Assembly: GCA_000711775.1 (NCBI GenBank)
Contig: ARYC01000679.1
Span: forward strand, 40,911-104,910
DNA: 64,000 nt
Source: Oxytricha trifallax
Lineage: Eukaryota; Ciliophora; Spirotrichea; Sporadotrichida; Oxytrichidae
Reading direction: 5' to 3'
Each line of letters starts with the position of its first letter. The first letter of the stretch is position 1. Below, one piece after another: positions 50,599 through 60,412 of the stretch. The position numbers and the translations under genes are program-made. The notes beneath the pieces are model-generated. The model worked only from the letters and a program-made list of their open reading frames with translations, was not told where the DNA came from and did no database searches.

Positions 50599-50882
50599 CT
50601 GCCTACATTTTGCTTGGAGTTGAAATTCCATGGAATTTTTACTCCAACAATATTAATTTTAAAAATTACGAATAATTATTACAAACAACTATCTTTAATT
50701 CATTAATTTCATTAAAATTTGATATATTTATAAAAACCATTCTAAATAGGTTTATTACTGTTGAAGAAGCTTAAGATAAGCGTTAAATATCCTCAATTCT
50801 CCATTTTTTAATATATTTAAATATAAAAAAATAAATTATAAATTTTAAATTTAAGATCTTTATTGATAATTTTACTTTTAAT

Positions 50883-50914
50883 CAAGCTTCAACGTTTCTA
50901 ATGGTTGAAGCTTG
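50883..50914. repeat. Hairpin CAAGCTTCAAC/GTTGAAGCTTG
   Basis: A perfect inverted repeat around a short loop (gtttctaatg). A close copy with one mismatch lies at 51212-51241 (agcttcaacg...gtgaagctt). Both are in non-coding AT-rich DNA. Function unknown. Confidence 0.6.
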
Positions 50915-51756
50915 ACAATAATTTTGACATGCTTGAATATTTTTAATATAGTCTATAAATCTAAATGAAATTAAAACTAATCTAAAATGATTTAGAATAA
51001 TGTTCGATATTTATAGTTTAAATATTTTACTTCCATTAATTTCGATTCAAGATTCAATATATAGCACCCTAAAAATCCAAAATTATTTATAAACACTTCT
51101 TTAAAGAACTATAAATTTTATTTTAAAATTATACTATAATACTTACAAATTTACTTGATAAGTAATTTTTATATCTTAAATTAAAACAATATAGTCCTAA
51201 TATAAAGTATAAGCTTCAACGTTTTAAAAGAGTGAAGCTTGAGCATTTGTATATAATAAGTTTAATTAACCATAACTATATATACTTTGAAATATGTATA
51301 TAAATTCAGCTATAAAAAGTTCTGTATACTTATAATTTATAACATAAGGAATTGTTTAAGAATATTTTATGAGCTTTGTTTTCATATCTAATGAATAGGT
51401 TTACTAATTTTAAGTTTAAATCATTTCCAAAAATTTGAAGAATTTAAATTTTTTAATTTAGACTATTTTTTATGATAAATTCAATTATAAATTTGTAAAT
51501 TTAATTTTATAAAATCGAACATGATATAAAAATTTTATTTAAATTAATCAATTTTTTTTTTATAAATATTTTTTTAATTTAATTTTATAATCTTTTTATT
51601 TAAATTAATGCTTCACGGAAATTAATACTGGGAATTAATCCAACCAATTTATAAAAAAAATCAATGTTATATTTAACAGCATTTTTTTCCATGTAAATTT
51701 AAAGCTTGTTTTATAATATATATATATATATATATATAATATATATATATATACTA

Positions 51757-52232
51757 TGGGGGTGGGAAGTTTTCTGCCCAGTCTGATGATAAAAAAAGGG
51801 AGATTCCTGGAAAGTAAACTTTTTTCCCATTATTTTCGAATACCTTTTTCGTTAGTTAATATTTTTAACAACAATTAACAATTTTAAGTGATTTAGCCTA
51901 CATGAAAATTAAGATATATTAGCCTATATTTCCTGAAATTTTAATTACATATCTTTTCAAACATAAACTTTCATCTTAAAATTGATTTTGATTTATGGTA
52001 AAATATCTTCATATAAGTATCCATTTATATTTAAATAACGTTATTTACAGTAATTATACTAAGCAACTACTTTTATCTTGTTTTTCTCATGAGAGTAAGA
52101 GATTATTAATATATTCAATAATCAATTATTAAATCAAAAATCAATTTAAATATAATTTATTTTATATTAATGAAATTATATATAATAAAAATTAATTGCC
52201 AGGAAATTTACCTGGGAAATTCTCCCCATATT
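51757..52232. mobile_element. Element with degenerate inverted ends
   Basis: The left end (ATGGGGGTGGGAAGTTTTC) and right end (complement of ATGGGGAGAATTTCCCAGG) are similar but diverged inverted repeats, each starting at ATGGGG and each abutting TA-rich DNA. The interior of about 470 bp is AT-rich without an ORF. Probably an old MITE-like element; could also be chance similarity. Confidence 0.45.
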
Positions 52233-52492
52233 TTTTATATTTAGCTTTATATATTTTAATATATTACTCAATAATAGAATATATAAAACGTATATTTAAT
52301 TTTAAAGAAAAGTTGATGAGAAAAATATATAAAACAAATTTTCATACAAATTTATTAATCTAGTAAAATGTTTATTTCTAATTATTTAGAGCTTATTTTT
52401 TTCAAAATTATATATTTTATTAGATTTTAAATTTAAATTAATTATTTATTGTTGATTTTTTTTCATTATTATTTATTGTTTAATATTTAATA

Positions 52493-52929
52493 TTGTAGGA
52501 ATACAATTGACTTGGGAAAATAATTAATAATTTATTAATTAAATATAATAGTTTTTGGTAGTTAACTTTCTTGAAACTTTGTGAATGTGATACTCGTTCG
52601 ATTGAGAATTTAAAATCAGCTAGAATATACTATTAGCAGGACCCCTTTATCTCGTCGAGGGAACGAATTAAATCAACTTTAATTTTAGAGAGAAATTCGA
52701 AATTTTGGGGGATTTGTTTTGTTTAATTTCTCTCTAAAATTAAAGTTGATTTAATTCGTTCCCTCGACGAGATAAAGGGGTCCTGCTAATAGTATATTCT
52801 AGCTGATTTTAAATTCTCAATCGAACGAGTATCACATTCACAAAGTTTCAAGAAAGTTAACTACCAAAAACTATTATATTTAATTAATAAATTATTAATT
52901 ATTTTCCCAAGTCAATTGTATTCCTACAA
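52493..52929. mobile_element. TA-flanked perfect foldback element, copy 2
   Basis: 437 bp made of two 205 bp arms (52493-52697 and 52725-52929) that are essentially perfect complements around a 27-base centre. The ends are TTGTAGGAATACAATTGA and its complement, the same terminal repeat as the element at 42362-42777. TA at 52491-52492 and 52930-52931. The arm identity implies recent origin or maintained palindrome. No ORF. Confidence 0.9.
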
Positions 52930-53641
52930 TATTAAATATTAATTTTGGTTTGTATAAATAATAACCTTAGATTTTATATATTATTAAATTATAATTACTT
53001 TTATCATTTAATATTATTTTTCCATTTATATTATTTTTATTAAATCATTAGTTTAAGTAATTATTGATTGAATATTTAAAATGCTTTGATAAAAATTAAT
53101 AATTTCATTCGTAGTTAATAACTTAAAAATTATATTAGGGAATCTTAAGTTGATTTATTATGATAAGAACTTTCAAAGAGTATTGATAAAATAAATAGAT
53201 TATTTAAATTGTTGTGATAAAATAAAATAAGAAAAGATTTAGAAAAAAAAGTTAAACAATTTTAAACAATATTCAATTTCTATTCTAAAAATGTTTTAAA
53301 AATTTTTTTCTTGTTGTTGTAAATATTATTTATTATACTAATAATAAAAATATCCAGATAAGTGTATTAAATTATCTAGTATATAATATCTAAGTAAAAT
53401 ATCATTTATAATATTCAAATTCATTCTCATTTATTCAATATTATTTTAAATTCTTACAATAACTATGAGCTACTACTATTCTCAAGCTTATTATTTCTAA
53501 ATAAGATTATTTAATTAATTTCTATATTAAATTGGAAAAATTTATTTTTAAATTATCGTTGAAATCTCTTTAGCCTATTTATTTTCTCAAAAAATTAAAT
53601 TGCAATTAAACTTGCTCTGTGGTTGAACTTACGACAAAATT

Positions 53642-55409
53642 ATGTCGGCTGACCCCAACAAGGCAATTTAAGTCTCCACCTCCAATTTCGCTAACGGAGT
53701 AAGTCTTTATGACGACGGAGATATCCTCTCTTTTGCTAGTGAATAGCAACGGCGTAAATTATTTGATTTTGCTGAAATGGTACACTTAAATATTTACCTC
53801 AACTTCCAAGAGGGCAACTTACTATCATGTTTATTTGACGAACCGAACATGGATGATTCTATACAATTTTTAATAAAACAATTTTTCCTTACTAATAGTT
53901 TTTGAGATGTGACAGATTGCTGTGTTTGTCTGATCAGTAGTTGCTGTTTCCTCCTCAAAACTTGTAACCCCCATCTTTAAAAGGCTTCATTTGTGACCGA
54001 AAAGGTAAGTATGTATAGGAATTTCTCTGATCTATTAACAAGTTGCTCTTAAAATTTGGCCCATTAACATTTTGCTCAGGGGCTAACCAATTTTAAACTA
54101 TAAAAAATTCATAAACAAAACATATAAGGAAAAAAGATTTAGATACTAATAGACTTTAAGTTAATAAGAAAAGTTTTTAAATATATTAACAATAATCAAT
54201 TTAAAATAGTTTTAATAAAATATGTATAGATTATTTCTCAAAAAAGATTCATTGAATAAGTACAAAGAAGAGCCAAGGTACTTAAGAAGCAAATAGAAAA
54301 AGAGAAACAAGAGAACAAGACGAGTTTTCTCACCCAAACAAAAGGTCAACACAATTTACTTGACCACAACAAGTCAGAATCCAAGAAAGCCTCAGTCACT
54401 AGTCAACATCCCATCTTTGAGCCTATTTAGTATCTAAACAAAGGTTAAACCCCTATTTATTACTAATTATACTAATAGCCTCAAAATTAAAGTCCATAAA
54501 TTTTAATAAAATATATTCAAATCACAACCAACCTAACTGTTTAATTAAAACAATACAGTATGGTGCAACTATGACTTAATGGGTAAACCAATCTAGAAGC
54601 AAAAGGAAACACAGCCACAAAGTTTACTTTTGATGGTTTTATTCAGTCCCCAAACTAATATTACACAAATTATTGCTTCCCAGATAACCCCGAGACAAGA
54701 AGAACATAACCCCATCAGAGATTTATTACCTCAAAAAGATACCACTCTTTAATAATAGACTTCTAAAACTCAGGAAAGAGAGTAGACTTACCTATTAAAT
54801 AGAGAAACAAAGAGTGATGTCTTCCCCCATTTTGACCAAACAAAATTTTCACTTTTCTCATCCAATTCCAAAATATTTCTAACTAACAGACTAAACGAAT
54901 AAAAAGGTAGACCACCATTAGCTCCAATCTCAGAATGAACTCATCAATGAAGAAACAAGAGCTATGGAACAACAAAAAAGATTAGAGTTAGAATTCTCAT
55001 CTTTATAAGGCTTAAACAAAAAACAGACAACTCCTATACAATAGGAAAAAGTCGACAATCTGACCAGATCCACAACAGAATTTGAGAATAAGAAAGAAAT
55101 CTAATTAATATAATAGACAGAAAAGAATTAGAATACAACTTCCAAAATAAACTCAAATCCAGGATCACTCAAGATGATTCTATGATGGATTTAGGAAATA
55201 ATCACTAAGAATAATTGAATATTTGTAGTACTAATTAAAGAAATGTGCAACATATTTAATAACTAGAATTTACCTAATCCCTATATAAAGACATGTCCTT
55301 ATCAGATCTTATCAGAACCTATCCATACTTAGATAAACTAAGACAGAGAATAACAAAGAATGTCAAACACAAGAAAGCAAGAATCATCACAAAGAAGAAA
55401 ATAAAGTGA
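53642..55409 (+). CDS. Unknown Gln-rich protein nested in C2 paralogue 5
   Basis: MSADPNKAIQVSTSNFANGV starts at 53642 and reads to a GTAC donor near 53779. Then about 53932-54004 (LLCLSDQQLLFPPQNLQPPS, donor GTAAGT), 54236-54444 (basic coiled coil RRAKVLKKQIEKEKQENKTS) and from about 54560 a region with KFTFDGFIQSPNQYYTNYCF and PDNPETRRTQPHQRF. Later blocks are Gln/Lys-rich and change frame twice (near 54905 and 55125), with a final block QDDSMMDLGNN...KARIITKKKIK ending at TGA 55407-55409. The frame changes mean small introns or IESs that I could not place, or decay. No family recognised. Base composition is less AT-rich than the surrounding C2 gaps. Confidence 0.5.
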
Positions 55410-55498
55410 GAAAACAAAGTCAGAGAGAGAGAACAGAACAGTGTCCAATAAAAGAGAGCGCTTTAATCTATAAAAGGGCTAGACCCTTAAATATACTA

Positions 55499-55508
55499 AC
55501 ATATATAT

Positions 55509-55540
<32 letters not shown>

Positions 55541-55557
55541 ATATATATATATAATAT

Positions 55558-55591
<34 letters not shown>
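55499..55591. repeat. (TA)n microsatellite, about 93 bp
   Basis: Nearly pure TA dinucleotides with a few single-base phase slips. It follows the nested gene and precedes the return of C2-flank sequence. Reading frames through it are artefacts. Confidence 0.9.
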
Positions 55592-56670
55592 AGATCGGGG
55601 GTCCCCAGAGACCTCAATGTGATCACATTATTATTATTATTATATATTTTCTCAGTATGATAATAAATGGAATAGATAGAGATATAGTTTTCGCAGTTTC
55701 TACATAGCTTACTCACATTAATGATTCACGGTTCACTAGTTACATTGATAAATAAATATTGATAAGTAAAAACTAAACGAGGTTACTCATTAGCTAATCC
55801 AATATTAACCAAATATTTTAAATGCTAAATTAAATTGTAACTATGCAATATTTGCCACAAACTATACCAGCAGTTTACGCTATTTAATATCCAAATGCTC
55901 CTCATGAGATGGAAACTTAACCACAGTATGGTGAGTTGCGGATCAAAGTTGTAGAAGCCAATCTATTCAGAAACACAGATTGGTTCACGTAAATTTCCAT
56001 TCCTTAAACCATTATTGAATAATGAATTATAATTTATATTTAAAAAAAGTTTAAATAATTACACAGAAAAATGGACCCTTATGTTGTCTTGGAGTTTCAA
56101 GGAAATAAATTCAAGACGAGAATCCTCAAGCATGCTGGAAAGCACCCTATATGGAACGAGGTAATTATTTTTCATAAAATAAAAACTAGAACAATTTTGT
56201 CTTCATATTTATCACAAAATTCTAAACATAAACTGCAATAGGAGTTTACAATTCATGTGAATTCTATGAATGATGAAATTCGTTTGATCGTTAAGGATAA
56301 GGATTTTGCTCGACCAGATGATATAGTAAGTTTTATATTTTATTATTTATAACCTGCTATTCCTCAAATTATTCATAATTTAATTGAATTCATGATTTTT
56401 ATCTAGTCTATTTATTTTCGAATAATTATAAATTCTTGTTAAATTTAAACTATTTTTAGGTAGGATCTTCAAACATAAAAGTTAAAACCTTAAAATATTA
56501 TGTTATCCATTTCGGTTCTAGGAGTTAAATACTGCAAATTTATATATATTTATTTTTAATTCATCCTAACTTTTTATTATAGTTTTTTTATTTTAACTAT
56601 CTAATAACTATCAAATATCAAAGAATTTAGGTTGGTTGTATAAATCAATTAATTGATTAAAATATAAATA

Positions 56671-57575
56671 ATGAATTACTAAAAATTTTCTGAAGACAAT
56701 ATTAATCTAATAAGACTTTTGAGATTTGGACAAAATTAGTATAGCAAGGATTCTAAGTTTTATATGAAAATTAAAGAGATAAGAACAGTTACGGGATTTA
56801 AGGAAAGCCTAATCAACAGAATAATAAAACTAATAAAAACCTCAAATAACAATGAAAAGTAACAATACAAAGAATAATCTAAATTAGATCATTTTTGATT
56901 TTGAATATTTGGTCTCAAGAAATACTTTATAAGCTTAAAAGCATTTATCGTTATAGAAGAGAGCTTTGCTATTTCATAGGACTTTTCCTGAAAAGAAAGT
57001 AACTAAATAATAGCTTTACAGAATATATAAGGCACATGGAATAAGTTTCAAAAGTTCAAGATCAGACTATTTTTTAACTGAAAAAAAGAAGTAAAACATT
57101 TTAAATATTTAGTAATAAACATACCCTTAATTAATAAAAATGTCAGAAAAGGAAGAAAACATCTTCTATCTCGATGAAACTATTTTTAAAGCTCATAGTG
57201 TAAGAAAAAAATCTTGATCAAGAAAATATGAAAACCAAGTACTAAATAAAGAGGGACTTTGTGTTGATACGTTAGCAGCTGCTGTCATTATAAGTCGAAA
57301 TTTTGGACTAGAGCAGTTTATTATAAAGTAGAAGTCAATTAAGCTCCCAGATCTTTAACTTCTGGTTGATAAACTCTGAGGGAAAGTAATTAATAATATT
57401 CTTAGACAACTTAAGGGCTCATCATTCGAAGTAATTATAAGAGCAAGTTTAAAAATATCGATGGAAGTTGGCTTTTAATAGCCCTTACTCATCTAAGTAT
57501 AATTGCATAGAAATGGTTTTTTGGAGAGTAAAGAAACATTATTCATAAACTTTATGTCAAGATGATTTTAGGTGA
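56671..57575 (+). pseudogene. Degraded DD34E (Tc1/IS630-type) transposase, TBE-like
   Basis: The N-terminal part (56671-56900, MNYQKFSEDNINLIRLLRFG, helix-turn-helix-like) is followed by a block at about 56905-57110 (KRALLFHRTFPEKKVTKQQL, YRIYKAHGISFKSS), then 57140-57214 (IFYLDETIFKAH, first catalytic Asp), a TGA at 57215-57217 that likely replaces a Trp codon, and after a frame change a block at about 57350-57575. In that block the second Asp is in IIFLDNLRAHHSK (57405-57407) and the Glu in FNSPYSSKYNCIEMVFWRVK; exactly 34 residues separate the two. The catalytic triad is thus intact but the reading frame is broken several times. It matches the organisation of the Oxytricha TBE transposase family. 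No terminal repeat was found next to it. Confidence 0.8.
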
Positions 57576-57859
57576 ATATTAAAACAAACTATTTCTTTGT
57601 GGAGAAATTTATAACATAAATTCAAACAAAAGATTGCAAAAATAGTGAAAGAAGGTGACTAGATATGATGCGTGCTTTATTACAAAAGACATAAATAATT
57701 AATTGACTTAAACTTTATGCTATTAAAATTAATTTATGTCACATTAAATAGATTCTTTTGCCTGGTGGGCTTCTCACAATTTATGAGTCATTGTTTATGT
57801 GCATAAAATTTTAATTATGTTACTATATTTACTTTGGCCTCTCTATTTCTGAAACAATC

Positions 57860-58665
57860 TCAAGTCTTTTCCGTTTTTTGTTCTATTTTCCCCCTTAAGA
57901 ACTGATCTTTAACATCGATAAGGCCTTTCTTTTCTAAAATAAAGCATACATAAATTTATGTATTTATAACTTACTTGAGTATCTCGATATAGATTGGATT
58001 TCTTTGAGTAATTATCTATTTATTTGAATAGTTTATTTCTATTCTTAATCAGCTTAGCCTGTGTATCTAAGATTCTGGTGGTTCTGGAAAAGCTAGGTAA
58101 TGAACTCATTCTTAAGTGTACCTAATATTCTAAAGAAGAAGTGCTTGTCAGGTAGCTCCTTTATGTTTTCATAAATTTTAGGTATTTGTTTACAGCTTCA
58201 TCATTATAATTAGGTCATAAATATTTATCTACAGAGAGCTCTGGGAAGTTAGGAACATTGACATAAATTATGTATGCAGATTTTATGAGCTCTTTCTTGC
58301 TGCTCAATACATCTTTAATGAACCTCATAGTAATCTTTTTAAAACTAGGCATGTGATATCCCACTAAAGTTGTTAAGTTAGGAAAATTACATGAATATTT
58401 GAAGTGATACCACCAGTCTTGTTTTGTATTCAGATGACCCTCCAGCTACTTAATGTTTATGTTCACGAAATTCCTGTTACTTTCCATTAGCCTTGTAAGT
58501 CTATTAAATATGAATTTAATTAAGAATACTCCAGACTTAAATATTTTTAGTAAGAATGAAAAGTTTAAGTCCTTAAGTTTAATTCGATTATACTATATAT
58601 TAATCAAATTTGATTGGTTATACTTTACTATATAAATTTTACTTTGTCTGAAGTAATTAGACGAA
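57860..58665 (-). pseudogene. LRR-like protein, decayed
   Basis: A minus-strand reading shows a long Leu-rich protein: RIKLKDLNFSFLLKIF, RLTRLMESNRNFVNINIKQL, TKQDWWYHFKYSCNFPNLTT and KSAYIIYVNVPNFPELSVDK, with regularly spaced Leu/Phe as in leucine-rich-repeat families of ciliates. A TGA at 58217-58215 interrupts the frame after DKYL and the frame continues beyond it (PNYNDEAVNKYLKFMKT). A final block after a GTAAG donor ends at TGA 57862-57860. The N-terminus is not visible. Lies between two transposon remnants, so it may be a captured or dispersed gene copy. Confidence 0.5.
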
Positions 58666-59022
58666 ATAACTTTTAAGAACATAAAATTTAACAACAAAAA
58701 TTTATATATGAGTGCTATTACACATTTTTATTGTTCCAAATCCTCTATTCCCAAACAAATGATATCACTTTATTAAAGTATTATTGAATGTTATTTTATT
58801 TGAAGTTAAGAATTTTTAAAAGTTAAAGCCCAAGAAACCCTCCATAAAATAGCGTATGTCCCCTGGGGACAAATAGGGGACATAAACTTTCAGGGTTTAG
58901 TAATATTTTTTTTGACCACAATTTTAAGATTATTTTAGTTAACAAAATTTAACCTATTTAATATAAGCTTTTAATTAATAAATTTCTCAAACTTTAAAAA
59001 TGGAATCATCTTCATTGTCATC

Positions 59023-59110
59023 ATTCAAAACCCCAAAACCCCATAGTGAGATTTATAAGTGCTTTGATTTGTAGGGTATAGTTGGGGTCTTATTGGGGTT
59101 AGTAGAGAAA
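59023..59110 (+). mobile_element. TBE-type transposon end (C4A4 terminal repeat)
   Basis: CAAAACCCCAAAACCCC at 59026-59042 is the 17-base telomere-like start of the TBE terminal inverted repeat. It is preceded by ATT (59023-59025), which fits the ANT target of TBE elements. The element extends to the right, where a TBE-type zinc-finger/kinase gene ends 125 bp inside. The right-hand terminal repeat was not found in the window. Confidence 0.85.
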
Positions 59111-59448
59111 TTGCAGATTTTTTTTATGAATTTAATGAATATTTAATGAGTATTACTGAACTTAATTCAAACAAATTTTATCTGCTTATCTTTGTGATAC
59201 CTCTTGAATCTTGCTCTCTATAGTGGCTCAAGTATATCATCTATTGATTATCTTGGATATGCTGGAGCTTTTACGATAACCATCTCAACTATCTTCTTAA
59301 TTTCATTGCATATTTCATCTTGCTTAATATGTTTAGCAGCCAAACTTATTGATTATTTCTCATGTTTTGTTCCAAGGTATGACATACTTTCCATATCGCA
59401 CTCTAAGATAATTGCAGCTACCACCCAAACATCCCATGGGTATTGACG

Positions 59449-59625
59449 TCAGGGCGTACCACCCTCGGTCAGGACGTCCCAGATGACGTCAGGACGTCCC
59501 AGGTGACGTCAGGACGTCCCAGGTGCTTCAGGACGTCCCAGGTGATGCCAGGAAGTCCCAGATGACGTCAGGACGTCCCAGATGACGTCAGGATGTCCCA
59601 GGTGACGTCAAGGCGTCCCAATATA
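59449..59625 (+). repeat. Tandem ~20 bp GACGTC units (left terminus)
   Basis: About eight tandem, slightly diverged units with palindromic GACGTC cores and CCCAG(G/A)T spacers. An inverted set is at 61095-61245. They may bind the element's transposase or simply be expanded termini. Confidence 0.85.
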
Positions 59626-60099
59626 ATAAATAGTAAAAAAAGTTTTATAATGTTGTTTTGAACTCTAAATAAAATTCTCTTAGAATTCTATCAGGCAGGG
59701 CCCTAGGGGTGCAATCCCTAGCGGGGTCAGGAGGGGCAGAGCCCTTCCTTCGATACCAAATCGAAATAAGTAATTGCAGGGGTCAAGGGGGCGATAGCTC
59801 CTTGTGGATGTTCAGAGGCGAAGCCTCAGAAAATATTTTTGAGATAATGAGAAAGAATAAGTGAAAATAAGTAATATTTAATCGTTAAAATATAATCGTT
59901 ATTAATTATTTAATTAGTTTGTATATGGAATCCTTTCAACAACAAATCAGAGACGACTAATCTATACATGTCATTTAAAATATAGTACATGAGTTACAAG
60001 CTTGCGGCTTACTATAATTTAATCTCTAATGCATACGATGTGACTAATAATTACAAGTGATATATACTACATCTAATAAATACCAAGATCATTGTTTCT

Positions 60100-60412
60100 A
60101 TGAGTGTGAAAATTCTAAATGTCGATCCAGATAGTCTATTAAGAATGGGTTAAGAATTAATGTCCTAATAATTTACCATTGAAAGCATTAAGAGAGATAC
60201 TATTTTCTTTTTTTCCTACTGGAAGAAATACAAGTGAAATTGTAGAAGATATCTAAAAAATCTTTTAACTTAAAACAAATAGAGAATCTGTAGCAAAAGT
60301 TTTGGGTGATATTCGTAAAATAATTAAAGCCAAGTTATTGTTTGAACAGAATAGCTATTCTTTATAGGGTGATGTGTAGATGGACGAGATGATTAATTTT
60401 TTTAAAAAAATT
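60100..60412 (+). pseudogene. Transposase-like remnant inside the GACGTC element
   Basis: Plus-strand ATG at 60100 (MSVKILNVDPDSLLRMGQEL). A second frame nearby reads LREILFSFFPTGRNTSEIVE, then ESVAKVLGDIRKIIKAKL and SLQGDVQMDEM. The pattern of a helix-turn-helix-like segment followed by VxMDE is reminiscent of ISXO2/IS1016-Merlin-type transposases around their first catalytic Asp, and an 8-bp target duplication would agree. The rest of the catalytic domain is absent; A-rich DNA follows. Family assignment is weak. Confidence 0.35.

Larger units (their letters stand above)
50600..53460. other. AT-rich intergenic region with hairpins and two mobile elements
   Basis: No coding blocks recognised. 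It contains two short hairpin sites (50883-50914 and 51212-51241), a (TA)n run (51716-51752), an element with degenerate inverted ends (about 51757-52232) and the second TA-flanked foldback element (52493-52929). Confidence 0.5.
53464..56510 (+). pseudogene. C2-domain paralogue 5, truncated, with a nested gene in its first gap
   Basis: The same first exon as paralogue 4 (MSYYYSQAYYFQ, 53464) is followed 2.3 kb later by about 55857-55988 (IPAVYAIQYPNAPHEMET, ELRIKVVEANLFRNTDW-like), 56067-56160 (KMDPYVVLEFQGNKFKTRIL), 56242-56325 (FTIHVNSMNDEIRLIVKDKD) and 56461-56485 (SSNIKV). The second half of the C2 domain and the tail are absent: the sequence then changes to transposase-related DNA. The first gap contains a separate coding region (53642-55409). 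The copy is therefore probably broken, unless its 3' segments lie elsewhere and are reassembled. Confidence 0.7.

Noticed and set aside
55406..55716. ORFs on both strands rich in Ile-Tyr
   Set aside because: They are translations of a (TA)n microsatellite.
59448..59625. CRISPR-like array
   Set aside because: Units are contiguous without unique spacers, are mirrored at the other end of the element, and the organism is a eukaryote.
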